Shown here one piece after another: positions 34,791-46,374 of a stretch of DNA of 64,000 bases. Position 1 is the stretch's first letter, and each line of letters begins with the position of its first letter. The position numbers and the translations under genes are program-made. The notes beneath the pieces were generated by a model. It did no database searches. It was not told the origin of the DNA and saw only the letters and a list, made by a program, of their open reading frames with translations. Origin of the DNA: Palaemon carinicauda. Lineage: Eukaryota > Arthropoda > Malacostraca > Decapoda > Palaemonidae. The stretch lies in contig NC_090761.1 of NCBI RefSeq assembly GCF_036898095.1, forward strand, positions 47,489,019-47,553,018. Reading direction: 5' to 3'.

Positions 34791-35388
34791 AGCCGGCCTA
34801 GACATCTAATGGGATAGTTATGCGTTTGCAAAGTTATGCTAATGATTCATATGCGTTTGTGTCAATAGATGATGCGGTTGGTGATATTAAGTAAATTCGA
34901 TTATTTGAAAATGCAACCAGTACACAACGAGTGAGAAACTAATCTGCAGCATTATCACTAACGGTTTTAGGACATGGAAGTAGAGGCCTATAGAAATTTC
35001 GCCTTTTATTAAAAACAGCTTTACTAGAATACCCTGTATTTCTATTTTAATTACTTCAAGTTTGCGTGGGGAGAGAATTTATCTCGTATTATTTTAAAAG
35101 GTGAAGTGTTCATTGCCTAGTCAACGTTAATTACCAATTATCCAGAAAAGTATGTTCTGAGGTTTTGTTAGTCTGTAGTATGATTCTCATAAATTGCGCT
35201 TTGTGAAAGGACGCAGTTAAAATAATTCTATAGTTTTAGCTATATTAAGAGCGGCTCTAACCATAGTATACGTAGGCAAATAGAAGGGTGCTTGGTATAA
35301 TATTATCGGCTGAATCAGTTAGTTACAATTTTTCTTAAGATATTAATCTTTTGCCTACACACAGTCATAAACCGAATAGTCTGGGCAA

Positions 35389-35391
<3 letters not shown>
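34791..35391. other. no gene recognised
   Basis: AT-rich spacer. Confidence 0.5.

Positions 35392-35460
<69 letters not shown>
35392..35460. repeat. (CT)n microsatellite
   Basis: About 34 uninterrupted CT units. Confidence 0.97.
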
Positions 35461-35461
<1 letters not shown>

Positions 35462-35909
35462 AATGTATTTTTTTTTGCAAAATTTTGTTATAATCAATAT
35501 AAGATCAAAAAGAATTTGCGATTTTGTATCGATCGTTTTAAAAGTCGTATTGAAACAAGTCATGTCATTTTAATAGGAATATGAGATTCACCTTTATATG
35601 AGCTATAAAGGGAATATATAGTCTCTTACCTCTCCATGGTTTTACTCCATTGCAATTAACGTAATAAGTATAAAGTGTTAGAATATGAAATGTCCTACTT
35701 TGAATAGAAAAGAACCTCGTGACATTGTAATGCAAAATAATATAACACTAATGGAAGGAAATTATCCATTATTGGAATTGAATGTTGATTCAAAAGTTCA
35801 GACTTGCAGCAAGTGTTTTTTTTTTTTTTTTTTTTTAATGTCGAATAAGCTCAAATAAGTCTTTTCATATTTCATATATAAAAGATCAATTTTAATGTTA
35901 CTGTTTTTA
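35461..35909. other. no gene recognised
   Basis: AT-rich, with a poly-T run at 35815-35836. Confidence 0.5.
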
Positions 35910-36045
35910 GAATGTTTTATTTCAATTGTTCATAACTTCTCAGTTTATTAATTTCCTTATTTCCTTTCCTCACTGGGCTATTTTTCCCTGTTGGAGTTTT
36001 GGGCATACAGCAACCTGTTTTTCCAAGTAAGGTTGTAGCTTGGCT

Positions 36046-36114
<69 letters not shown>
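35910..36114 (+). mobile_element. interspersed repeat with (TAA)n tail, copy 3
   Basis: Shares 'cctcactgggctatttttcc' and 'aaggttgtagcttggctatt' with the copies at 24937 and 27181. It ends in about 22 TAA units (36047-36114). Confidence 0.75.
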
Positions 36115-36115
<1 letters not shown>

Positions 36116-36336
36116 TATGTATGTAGTGTGTTCATTCTACATCAACTACCAAGCAACGATAGAAAATTTTGACTATGAAAGGTGATCAGTGAAACAATTC
36201 TTTAGAACCTAAATATGTCATTCGTTTTATTGGTAAGTTTCATCAAACCAATTTTATTTCATATACCGGTATTTTATACGAGCAAAGATAAAATGCTATC
36301 CACTTAATGTTTTTATAAGTTGCTTACTGTATGTCT

Positions 36337-36580
<244 letters not shown>

Positions 36581-36582
<2 letters not shown>

Positions 36583-37034
36583 ACCAAAGAGAGAACAAGT
36601 GCATATGTCGTAAGAACACTTACTTAACCACAGACCATAGTAATAATTTATTTTAGAATAATGCACTTTTGCGAAAATATATTTTTGTTTCAAATACATT
36701 TAGTAAACCTCAATCTACAACACCCATCTAAATCAGTATTATATTCAAATAGAACACTTAAAGCTTGTTAGGTGCAGTATATTGAATTATAGAATGAAAG
36801 ATGTTTTTTTAAATTATAAAGTATGTAAATTTTGTAATCAAAGGTAAGGTTAATAAGAACTAAATAAATTCGTTGAAAATGTGTTTATCCTCATATTGCA
36901 AGTTATCTTGGCGATGAATTGTATTCAATAGGACGTAACTGTATAACGATCTGAAACTGTTGTTCTTAGTATAACTGCTAGCAGCGTAATTAGTAACAAC
37001 ATTCGCAGAGGGATACGGACTTGGCTTTCCCTCA
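36581..37034. other. no gene recognised
   Basis: AT-rich spacer ahead of the promoter-like segment. Confidence 0.5.
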
Positions 37035-37160
37035 GCCAATCAGGAATCGTTATCCAGTTCTTTGGCAGAAGCGAATGATCTCGGACGTCTGTGATTGGCT
37101 GAAAACTGGGCGGGGAAAAGAACTGGAAACTGACTCTCTAAGGCAGTATTTTTGCCGTCA
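37035..37160 (+). promoter_or_regulatory. promoter-like segment (two CCAAT boxes, GC box)
   Basis: A GCCAAT (37035-37040), an inverted CCAAT (ATTGGCT, 37094-37100) and a GC box GGGCGGGG (37108-37115) within 80 bp, in an otherwise AT-rich region. No TATA box or coding exon is visible nearby. It lies just upstream of the tandem-repeat domain. Sequence-motif evidence only. Confidence 0.3.
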
Positions 37161-37522
37161 GTTTAGCTTCTGGTAGCTTTTGGGTGCGGATAGGAATTCT
37201 AGCTTCTATGTTGTGTTTTGAAGGCATGTATTTATTAGTTTAAAACTTTAGTTTTAAGTTCTTATATATTTTGGATCAAATCCGTAAATATTTTGGGAGT
37301 TTCTGAGTAAAGAATTTTCGCTAATCCCGTGGCTTTGAAAGATGCCGGAGCGTTTTAATTTTTGGTAGGCTTTTGAATATATGTCTTATATTGAAGGACT
37401 GAATTTTTAAAAGTTTCTACTGTTTGAGGTAGGCTTTTGTGTATTTTGTTTTGAGGTAGGGTTTTTTCTTTTTAACTTAGAAAAGTTTGGTATTGTACTG
37501 TATTACAGGGTAATGTAACCTA
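37161..37522. repeat. decayed left edge of the tandem-repeat domain
   Basis: 'gaggtaggcttttg' recurs (37365-37372, 37427-37440, 37450-37460) in loose spacing, the same motif that dominates 39640-40510 on the far side of the inserted transposon. Confidence 0.6.
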
Positions 37523-38919
37523 CTATGAGATTCAGGGCCTCTGTAACACGGTTTTTTTGCAATAACTTTTTTTCTATGAATTTCATAAATATAACGCTTA
37601 TTCAGAATGCACATTATATCTACACATAAATTTTGACTATATTCTGCATTACGTAGGTTGAATAAATTTGGTACTTTATTAAGTAAAAGTGACGATTTTT
37701 GAAGACGGGCCAACTTACTCAGAGAAAAGGTTTCGAACGCACTCGTTACGTAACTTATGACGGCATTTCTTCTCTCTTTCTCGATCGATGATTGGCTATA
37801 CGTAACGAAGGCTATACCTCTGCCAACAATGACACAAAAGTTTAAATAAAAGCAAAGCAGTACACCTTTATGAACTCTGAAACCTCTCCTGATAATTGTC
37901 ATAACGAACAAACCAAAAAAATATGTTAATAAATACAAAAATACTTCGATCATTAGTCTAACTCACAAAATAAGTTTCCTAAGAAATTACAGTCTACTTT
38001 ATAGGTCACAATCAGATTGACAAGGTGTAGGGAATAGTTGGTAATTTTCAAAAACGTAGTGAACAAGCTTGATTTGATAACTGCTATATCCAATGTCAAG
38101 CAATTTTTATTTATTGTCTATCTACCTACCTATTTACTGTAAAAAAAAAAAAGAAAAAAAAATACCCGGTACCGTATTTTGGCTTTAAACCTTCACCAAT
38201 AATTATCGTCAGAATGATGACTTCACGAGGCTCCACCCACTTTGGCCTGGTTATAATTCAGAATAACACTGAAGGCTATCATGGGCATTGTTGGATCAGA
38301 AAATTTAAATTCTGGCTATAAAAACTCATTTCTCGAGTAGTTTTAAGAAGTGCTAAATGATCCTCAAGGATCCCAGCAGTTGGCCTAAACGTTTAATACT
38401 ACTACTACAGTAGTATTACTACGCTAGCACAGATACCCCACCCACATTTGTATCGTTCCGCCATTCATAAAGTCTTTGTAATGTTTTTTCACTGTGCAAT
38501 AAGCCATGGTCTCCTCAGAAATTGAGTTTAACATTAGATGATAGGTTTTTTTCATTAAGCTAACAAATTATGGCAACTGGGTATGTTATTGCCGATGTTG
38601 AAGCTAAAGATAAAGTATGGTATCATTCCTTCATTGCATTATCATCTTTACCACTATTTGTTTTGCTACATGTAGTAAATATTTTAAAAGATAAATGAAT
38701 TATGTTCACTTTACTTCTATAAATTCCCATTAGATGTACAAATAAAACTCCTAAAACTATTCATGATTATTTACAAAATGCAGTCATGCCCAAAACATAG
38801 CCAACACGGTCGTACGGACTAAGAAGAAAAAAAATATATATCGGATGATCCGTTGGTCTGATGGAGAGTTTAGCACAAAAATCTTATTTTAACAAAAATA
38901 GTTTTATAAAGACTGTTTA

Positions 38920-39000
<81 letters not shown>

Positions 39001-39568
39001 GATGGCATAGTGAATAGTTAATGGAAATGTTCAAAAGCCTGAATGACATTACAAGTATTATAATCATGTTACGCTAAATACAAATCAGACTATAAACATT
39101 GGATTTAAACTAGAAACTGAATAATTACCTATTCAGGCTATAGTAAATATGGCCACGGGCTTTCTCTTGACTGTATAAAGTTGCAAGTCGTAAGACAAAT
39201 GCAGTTTTGCAATAACGGGGCCAATTCCAAATCCTGTTAGCCATTCTTGACTGTTTTGGGTTTCAGAGCCTATGGAAGAAGGTGAATGGGTGTCTGGTGG
39301 ATGGGCGGGGCAAAATTTTGTCCAAAGCTGTTTACAATGCTTACGTAATGAATGTTTTCGACTCTTGGCTCGTTATCACTGGCTATGGCGTCGGCTAGAT
39401 CATTTTTACTCTATAAAAATTAAAACTATCGGGTTTAGGTTATTGATAATGCTGACAAAATTTGTGTGTGGTTGTAAAATATACATATGTCAACTTTCAG
39501 CTACATCCGATGCTTTGATAAGGAGCAAAGTCCAAAAAACCGTGTTACAGAGGCCCTGAATCTCATAG
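37523..39568. mobile_element. TA-flanked DNA transposon, no recognised coding region
   Basis: The ends are a near-perfect inverted repeat of at least 29 bp: 'ctatgagattcagggcctct' at 37523 and its complement 'agaggccctgaatctcatag' ending 39568. TA dinucleotides flank both sides (37521-37522, 39569-39570). The interior (2.0 kb) has one 158-codon - strand frame (37477-37953) that matches nothing known to me, and a (CT)n tract. I read it as a non-autonomous element of a TA-targeting superfamily. Two opposed solo ends would be the alternative. Confidence 0.7.
38937..38997. repeat. (TC)n microsatellite
   Basis: About 30 units, inside the TA-flanked transposon. Confidence 0.97.
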
Positions 39569-40511
39569 TAGGGAAAAAACTACCATTTTCTATAGAAAAA
39601 GGCCAAGTTTGTCAGGTTTTTTGCGAAAATCGAGTTTTTTTTTTTATGAAGGTGTGCTTTAGTGCATCCAAAGTTCTTTTAATTTGGGTTTACGTATGCT
39701 GTAGTTTATTTTAGGTTTTAGCTTTTGTTTTATGTAGGCGTTAGTAAACTTAGTTTTGTTTTTAATGTGTTTGAGGTAGCCTTTTGTGAATTCTAATTTG
39801 CTATTTAATGTTTTAGGTATGCTTTTTCGAATTTTTGTTAATTAGGTTTTGCTTTAGTTAGATTTTTTTATATTTTTTAATGATTTAAGTAGGCTTTTGT
39901 GAATTTCAGAAGTTTTGGTAAAGTTTTTAATTTTTTAGGTATGATTGTGAATTTTTAAAATTAGCTTCCAGTTTGTTTGAGGTAGGCTTATGTGAATTTT
40001 TCAAATTAGCTTCTAATTTAAGGTAGGCTTTTGTGAATTTAAAGTTTGTTGGTTTACATTATTATAGGTAGACTTTAGTAAATTGTTTTGGTTGGTTTTT
40101 TTATTCTAGGTAGGGTTTTATGAATTTTTGTCTTTGAGGTACTTTTGGATTTGAGGTTTCAGTGTGGTAGGCATTTGCGAATTTCAAGGTTGTTTAGAGT
40201 AGGTTTTTGTTAATTTTAAGTTATTTTTAAGGCAGACTTTTGTGAACTTTATTATCAAAGTCCAGTTAAGTCAGGATTTTGTGGATTTCATGGTTGATTT
40301 TTGAGGTAGGCTAGTTAATTAAGGTAGGCTTTAGTGAATAGTTTAAATTTGAGGTAGGCTAGTTAATTAAGGTAGGCTTTAGTGAATAGTTTAAATTTGA
40401 GGTAGGCTTTTGTGAATTTGATAAGATTTAGTTAGTTTTTGATGCGGTAGTTTCTTGTGAATTTGTAAGTTTACTTAGATTTTGAGGTAGGCTTTTGTGA
40501 ACTTTTAGATT
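39569..40511. repeat. degenerate tandem zone leading into the arrays
   Basis: Irregularly spaced copies of 'gaggtaggcttttgtgaatt' and variants through the whole interval, including one clean duplication at about 40300-40400 ('ggctagttaattaaggtagg' twice). Order increases toward 40500. Confidence 0.75.
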
Positions 40512-41316
40512 TTGAGTTCGGCTTTTGCGCAATTTTAGTTTAAGTTCGGCTTTTGCGCAATTTTAGTTTGAGTTCGGCTTTTGCGCAATTTTGGTTTTCG
40601 AGTTCGGCTTTTGCGCATTTTTGGTTTTCGAGTTCGGCTTTTGCGCGTTTTTTGGTTTTCGAGTTCGGCTCTTGCGCGTTTTTGGTTTTCGTGTTCGGCT
40701 CTTGCGCGTTTTTTGGTTTTGAGTTCGGCTCTTGCGCGTTTTTGGTTTTCGAGTTCGGCTCTTGCGCGTTTTTTGGTTTTGAGTTCGGCTCTTGCGCGTT
40801 TTTGGTTTTCGAGTTCGGCTCTTGCGCGTTTTTGGGTTTTGAGTTCGGCTCTTGCGCGTTTTTGGGTTTCGAGTTCGGCTCTTGCGCGTTTTTGGGTTTC
40901 GAGTTCGGCTCTTGCGCGTTTTTGGGTTTCGAGTTCGGCTCTTGCGCGTTTTTGGGTTTCGAGTTCGGCTCTTGCGCGTTTTTGGGTTTCGAGTTCGGCT
41001 CTTGCGCGTTTTTGGGTTTCGAGTTCGGCTCTTGCGCGTTTTTGGGTTTCGAGTTCGGCTCTTGCGCGTTTTTGGGTTTCGAGTTCGGCTCTTGCGCGTT
41101 TTTGGGTTTCGAGTTCGGCTCTTGCGCGTTTTTGGGTTTCGAGTTCGGCTCTTGCGCGTTTTTGGGTTTCGAGTTCGGCTCTTGCGCGTTTTTGGGTTTC
41201 GAGTTCGGCTCTAGCGCGTTTTTGGGTTTCGAGTTCGGCTCTTGCGCGTTTTTGGGTTTCGAGTTCGGCTCTTGCGCGTTTTTCGGTTTCGAGTTCGGCT
41301 CTTGCGCATTTTTCGC
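40512..41316. repeat. 30-bp satellite-like array A, about 27 units
   Basis: Unit 'cgagttcggctcttgcgcgt' plus 'ttttgggttt'. The left units are variants (gcgcaattttagtttg..., then gcgcatttttggtttt...). From about 40830 the units are virtually identical. Because 30 is a multiple of three and the unit lacks stops in all + frames, long 10-residue-repeat frames result; I do not regard them as proteins. Each unit carries several CpG sites. Confidence 0.97.
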
Positions 41317-41512
41317 TTTGCTTTTGCGAAGGTTTAGTTTTGCTTTTGCTAAGGTTTAGTTTTGCTTTTGCGAAGGTTTAGTTTTGCTTTTGCGAAGGTT
41401 TAGTTTTGCTTTTGCGAAGGTTTAGTTTTGCTTTTGCGAAGGTTTAGTTTTGCTTTTGCGAAGGTTTAGTTTTGCTTTTGCGAAGCTTTAGTTTTGCTTT
41501 TGGGAATTTTTA
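41317..41512. repeat. 22-bp array B, about 8 units
   Basis: Unit 'ttttgcgaaggtttagtttt' plus 'gc'. It shares 'ttttgcga' with both neighbouring arrays, which suggests all three come from one ancestral motif. Confidence 0.93.
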
Positions 41513-42722
41513 GTTTTTGACGTGGGCCTTTGCGAACTGTTAGTTTTTGAGGTGGGCCTTTGCGAACTGTTAGTTTTTGAGGTGGGCCTTTGCGAACTGT
41601 TAGTTTTTGAGGTGGGCCTTTGCGAACTGTTAGTTTTTGAGGTGGGCCTTTGCGAACTGTTAGATTTTGAGGTGGGCCTTTGCGAACTGTTAGATCTTGA
41701 GGTGGGCCTTTGCGAACTGTTAGATCTTGAGGTGGGCCTTTGCGAACTGTTAGATCTTGAGGTGGGCCTTTGCGAACTGTTAGATCTTGAGGTGGGCCTT
41801 TGTGAACTGTTAGCTCTTGAGGTGGGCCTTTGCGAACTGTTAGCTCTTGAGGTGGGCCTTTGCGAACTGTTACTCTTGAGGTGGGCCTTTGCGAACTGTT
41901 AGATCTTGAGGTGGGCCTTTGCGAACTGTTAGATCTTGAGGTGGGCCTTTGCGAACTGTTAGATCTTGAGGTGGGCCTTTGCGAACTGTTAGATCTTGAG
42001 GTGGGCCTTTGCGAACTGTTAGATCTTGAGGTGGGCCTTTGCGAACTGTTAGATCTTGAGGTGGGCCTTTGCGAACTGTTAGATCTTGAGGTGGGCCTTT
42101 GCGAACTGTTAGATCTTGAGGTGGGCCTTTGCGAACTGTTAGATCTTGAGGTGGGCCTTTGCGAACTGTTAGATCTTGAGGTGGGCCTTTGCGAACTGTT
42201 AGATCTTGAGGTGGGCCTTTGCGAACTGTTAGATCTTGAGGTGGGCCTTTGCGAACTGTTAGATCTTGAGGTGGGCCTTTGCGAACTGTTAGATCTTGAG
42301 GTGGGCCTTTGCGAACTGTTAGATCTTGAGGTGGGCCTTTGCGAACTGTTAGATCTTGAGGTGGGCCTTTGCGAACTGTTAGATCTTGAGGTGGGCCTTT
42401 GCGAACTGTTAGATCTTGAGGTGGGCCTTTGCGAACTGTTAGATCTTGAGGTGGGCCTTTGCGAACTGTTAGATCTTGAGGTGGGCCTTTGCGAACTGTT
42501 AGATCTTGAGGTGGGCCTTTGCGAACTGTTAGATCTTGAGGTGGGCCTTTGCGAACTGTTAGATCTTGAGGTGGGCCTTTGCGAACTGTTAGATCTTGAG
42601 GTGGGCCTTTGCGAACTGTTAGATCTTGAGGTGGGCCTTTGCGAACTGTTAGATTTTGAGGTGGGCCTTTGTGAACTTTTTGTTTTTGGGGTGGGCCTTT
42701 GTGAACTTTTCGTTTTTGGGGT
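41513..42722. repeat. 30-bp satellite-like array C, about 40 units
   Basis: Unit 'gcgaactgttagatcttgag' plus 'gtgggccttt'. The outer units vary (tagttttt, tagctctt, tttgtttttg). The middle run, about 41890-42650, is essentially identical and each unit has one BglII site (agatct). A 1-bp deletion near 41870 shifts the open frame. No protein is proposed. Confidence 0.97.
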
Positions 42723-43639
42723 GTAGTTAACCGTTGAGGTAGGCTTTAATTTTTTTTTTTTTGTAATTTATGAAGGCTTTTGTGAATTTCATAATTTTAG
42801 TTAATTATTTTTTCTAAAATGCTTTGTGTGGCGGTTTTGTTGATGTGAACCACAATCTATAACTAAGGAGTTTTTAGTTACAATATGCAAATTGGGTTAT
42901 ATCCTACTTGAACTTCTCTGAGCAATGTGACTCCCATACATTGATAGTCTTAATTTTCCTTAGTCCAGCCTTCTCAAAAGTAAATTTTTTGGCAATAGAG
43001 GAAAATAGCATTGTCACCAGAAGTCTTGGTTTGTTTAAAGTGCTACAGATGTGGCCCATCTTGCCTAGTAAATTTCTATGAAATGGCGATGTATGAGGTA
43101 GTTTTATCAAAGGAAATACAGTATAGCAATGCTCTGAATGCTTTGCGAAACAGTGATCCAAGCTAGAATAACAAATTTTGATTTGAAAAAAATTAACACA
43201 AGATTTTTGTTAATGCTATTTACTGATGTTAGTAGTAGTACCATCAGTGTACGTTGTGCGGTGCCTTGTAGGTGGTCCCAAGGTGGTGGTCCTACATGAC
43301 CTGCTTTTCCACTTGCTGTCCATTCTCTTCACTTTTACCAGGGCAAGTGCTTTCTTTCCCTCATAAGAATATGGTACGTTTCTAAGTTGAAAAAGATTCT
43401 AATGAACATTACTGACATTCTGTAGTTAAAAAACATTAATTAGATTGGCAACCTTAAGATACTTGTCAGCACAGGTCTGCAGAAAAGGGACCATCTATAT
43501 GGTTGTAGATATTTAAGATAATTTTTGAGTTTTGATTACTAGTGGCCAATTTGTTGAAAAAAAAAAATAACAATGAAAAGGGGAGATGGGGCACAATGTA
43601 ACAGGACAAGTCTTATGAGGGAATAGTTATTTTATAAAA
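42723..43639. other. right edge of the repeat domain, then plain sequence
   Basis: Two or three decayed units (to about 42800), followed by AT-rich sequence with no recognised gene. Confidence 0.5.
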
Positions 43640-44191
43640 ATAGATTTTGACGTAGGAAAAATCTATTTTTGGGTGAGATAGCCATGTTGTCCTGATAGAA
43701 GTTCCCTTTGGCCGCTTCCTACTGTAATATTTCTGTGAGTGATATTACAAGAGATTGTCAGGTATCACGGGGTTCTAACCCCTGGAACGACTACCCTAAG
43801 ATATCTTGTATGATCAGGGCCGTATCCATAGATAACCATAGGTATCTGCACCCTTAAGACTTAACCCAGTCGAGGAAACTAGGGGGAAGGAAAGGTGAGC
43901 AGCAGTTGCATATCCTCTCCCCCCATGGTACCCCCTTACGTACCTGAGGGCTTTATCCTTTGTTCGCAGCCTCTTCCTGCTTACGTACTTGTTCTTTTTG
44001 TGCGCCCTTTTTCAGTTTTTTAGGAGTGTCCTAAAATAATGGCTTCGCCATTTAAGTTGAGTACCATCTTCCTTTACAGTGTGATTTAGCTGTAGGTGTT
44101 TTGGATCCCTACAGGGAATGGTTATTTAGCCTGTAACGATGGAGTTGGGCACTGTTCTGTTGTGTACTAGACTCTTATTTTGGGCTGATGA
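43640..44191 (+). mobile_element. family X fragment (copy X0)
   Basis: Begins 'agattttgacgtaggaaaaa', the same start as the better-defined copy at 57889 ('ggattttgacgaaggaaaaa'). It contains 'gtgatattacaagagattgt' and following sequence shared with 51208-51275. No gag exon is present. Confidence 0.55.
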
Positions 44192-44843
44192 CTGCAAATG
44201 TCTTAATAAATTACTCGGCAGCAGAAATTTTGAGAAAATGGTATAACACTTTAGTCTCAAAAGTCTATCATTGCTTACTTAATCAGTAAGGAATTTTGAG
44301 TTTAAGTTAATAAGTCAAAAGTAGCAGATGGTGATAATCCTTGCTCATGTAACTCCTGGATTAAATACTAGACTGAGTTTTCGAAGTATGATGTACAATA
44401 GGTCAGTAAATGGTTTTAGCAGGTTTAGATACTGATCCTTAACTTTGATCATTTAAAAACTGATGGTAGTCTACAAAATCTAAAGTATTCAAAACCCAAT
44501 ATTTACTCAAATTTCTTTTGCAGATGTGACCTGAACTTGTAGCCTAAGTAAATCTAGCAGAAAACGCCGATGATTCACTGTAGAAGAGTAAAGATGTTAT
44601 TCTCGGAGGACAAGTCAAAGGTAATTATTTTGATTAGCTTTCAAAGAAGTTGCCAGTTTGATCAGCAGCTAATTTCTAATTATCTATTTTCTTATAGCAA
44701 TTTGTAAGTGAAGCTCATCTTTTATAATTGCTCAAAATTTAATTCTGAAAGAACAAGTACTCTGGAAAGTATTTGAGATGCAAATTTTGACTGCTGCTTG
44801 GGATTTGTTAATGATTGCATTTTCAGTTAAAATGTTTCAAATG
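44192..44843 (+). repeat. duplicated block Y, copy A (left part)
   Basis: Nearly identical to 53919-54580. It contains an exon-like segment 44524-44620 bounded by 'tttcttttgcag' and 'gtaatt', preserved at 54257-54353, but without a long open frame. The Gypsy element interrupts this block; it resumes at 49753. Confidence 0.8.
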
Positions 44844-45000
44844 TATTAGATGTCAAGGTAGGACAAGAGAGACACGATGGTAGAGACATGTAGTTTAATG
44901 CGTCCTCATACAGACTGACTCGGTTGCTCTCTGCAACTGGCACACTCACTTGGCGCCTGCCCGCCATGGGAAAACATATCTTATTGCATGTACTCTATCA
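44844..45000 (-). repeat. 3' LTR of the Gypsy element
   Basis: 157 bp. On the - strand it starts TGATAGAGTAC directly after the polypurine tract. Boundary uncertain by a few bases. Confidence 0.85.
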
Positions 45001-45438
45001 TCCCCCCCCCCGAGATTAATACATGGGTATACATGGAGAGGCAATGATAAAAAAATAATGCATGGATATACATGGATTAAATTGGGTTCATGTGCGAGAA
45101 TAGGAAGACAGGTACATAGCTGTCAGGAATGCAAAACACAATGTGCAGGTAATACATGTTCATAAAATAATATGAAAAGTAAAGGCAATAAAAGAAAAAA
45201 AATATATGCAGGTGCCGCTGTAATGTACGATGATCACATGTAGTCATCCATCCACGCAGGCCTTCTAGTGCGCCGTGATGGGCGTGGCTCCCGTGCTGCA
45301 TGTGGGCTGGGCGTAGGGTGACTGCCTGGTAGCTGCTCGGGCGTGGGCGTGGCTGGATGCGTAGCAGGTGTGGCCTCGATGTGAGATGCAGGTGCTTCCT
45401 GTTACGGAGGGAGAGGCGCCCGCTGCCGTCTAGTTTGA

Positions 45439-46374
45439 CTAGGTACTGTCGGTATGGGAGCGTTTCCGCCACGGTACCGGTGCGGTCCCACAGCTTAGTG
45501 GCCTGATTTTGCACTCGTACTTGGGATCCCGGGTTGATGGCTGGAAGCTTTCTGGACGGTCCGGTCCTGGTGAGGGCGGCACCACTGTCAGCCATCTGAC
45601 GTTCTCTCTGCCGTAAGGTTGCCCCCCCCAGTGTTTGTCTACCGTGAGGTGCCAGCGAGCCGTAGGTACGCCATCTCGGAGCTGCCTGCCCGCTGCCATC
45701 TGGGCGGGTGACTTGTTTATTCCGCGGAGGGGGGTGTTGAGGTACTGCAGGATAGCCATAGAGGACTTGTCCGTGTCAAGGGTGCCACTGCTGCCCGTGT
45801 TCGCCATTATTATCCGCTTCCCGATCTTGACTGCGGCCTCTGCCCTGCCATTGGACTGCGGGTACTGGGCGGATGATAGACGCACAGACAAGCCCCATAA
45901 CTTGAAAAATTCCCCCATTTCCTCACTTGCCAGATTGGTGCCACCGTCCGTGGAAATTTGCTCCGGGGCCCCCCATCTGGCGAAGTAGCGACGTAGCTGA
46001 GTCTTGATGTGGGAGGAGGAGGTTCCGTGGGGGAAGTGGGCCAGCTCCAGCCACCCTGTGAGCCTGTCTGCGTAGGCCATGTACGAGTGTCCGTCGTGCT
46101 GGAACATATCTGCAACCGTCATCTGGAAGGGGTACTCTGGGGGCGGCGTGATAATGAGTTCCTCCGCGGCCTGAGATGGTGCGTGTACATCGCATTCTTC
46201 ACACGAGGATCGGTGATACTGCAGGTCCCCCTCGAGTCCAGGCCAGTACACCGTCTGGCGCGCTCGTCGTTGCATAGAGTCCAGGCCTTGGTGCCCCGCG
46301 TGTAGGTTGGCAGCCACCTGCTGACGGAGGGGCTCCGGGATAACTAGGCGAACGTTGCCCTGTTCGAACGTATG
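45439..46374 (-). pseudogene. Gypsy integrase, downstream of the stop
   Basis: In the same frame as the polyprotein, after the TGA at 46375. It has an HHCC-type zinc region (HAGHQG with CEEC), then the DDE core: the first Asp in VADMFQHDG, the second in STDGGTNLAS and Glu in NGRAEAAVK. The frame then drifts into an unrelated tail. The true C-terminal domain (VRVQNQATKLWDRTGTVAE, then YLVKLDGSGRLSLRNRKHL) lies one frame away in 45077-45595, so a frameshift occurred at about 45595-45605. Integrase joins the cDNA ends to host DNA; this copy should be defective. Confidence 0.88.

Noticed and set aside
40553..42726. Six long + strand frames (120-288 codons) as repeat-containing proteins
   Set aside because: Unit length is a multiple of three, several frames are open at once, there is no splice or start context, and a 1-bp deletion breaks array C.
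44950..45165. + strand frame across the LTR as a small gene
   Set aside because: Crosses the LTR border and the polypurine tract; explained by the Gypsy element.
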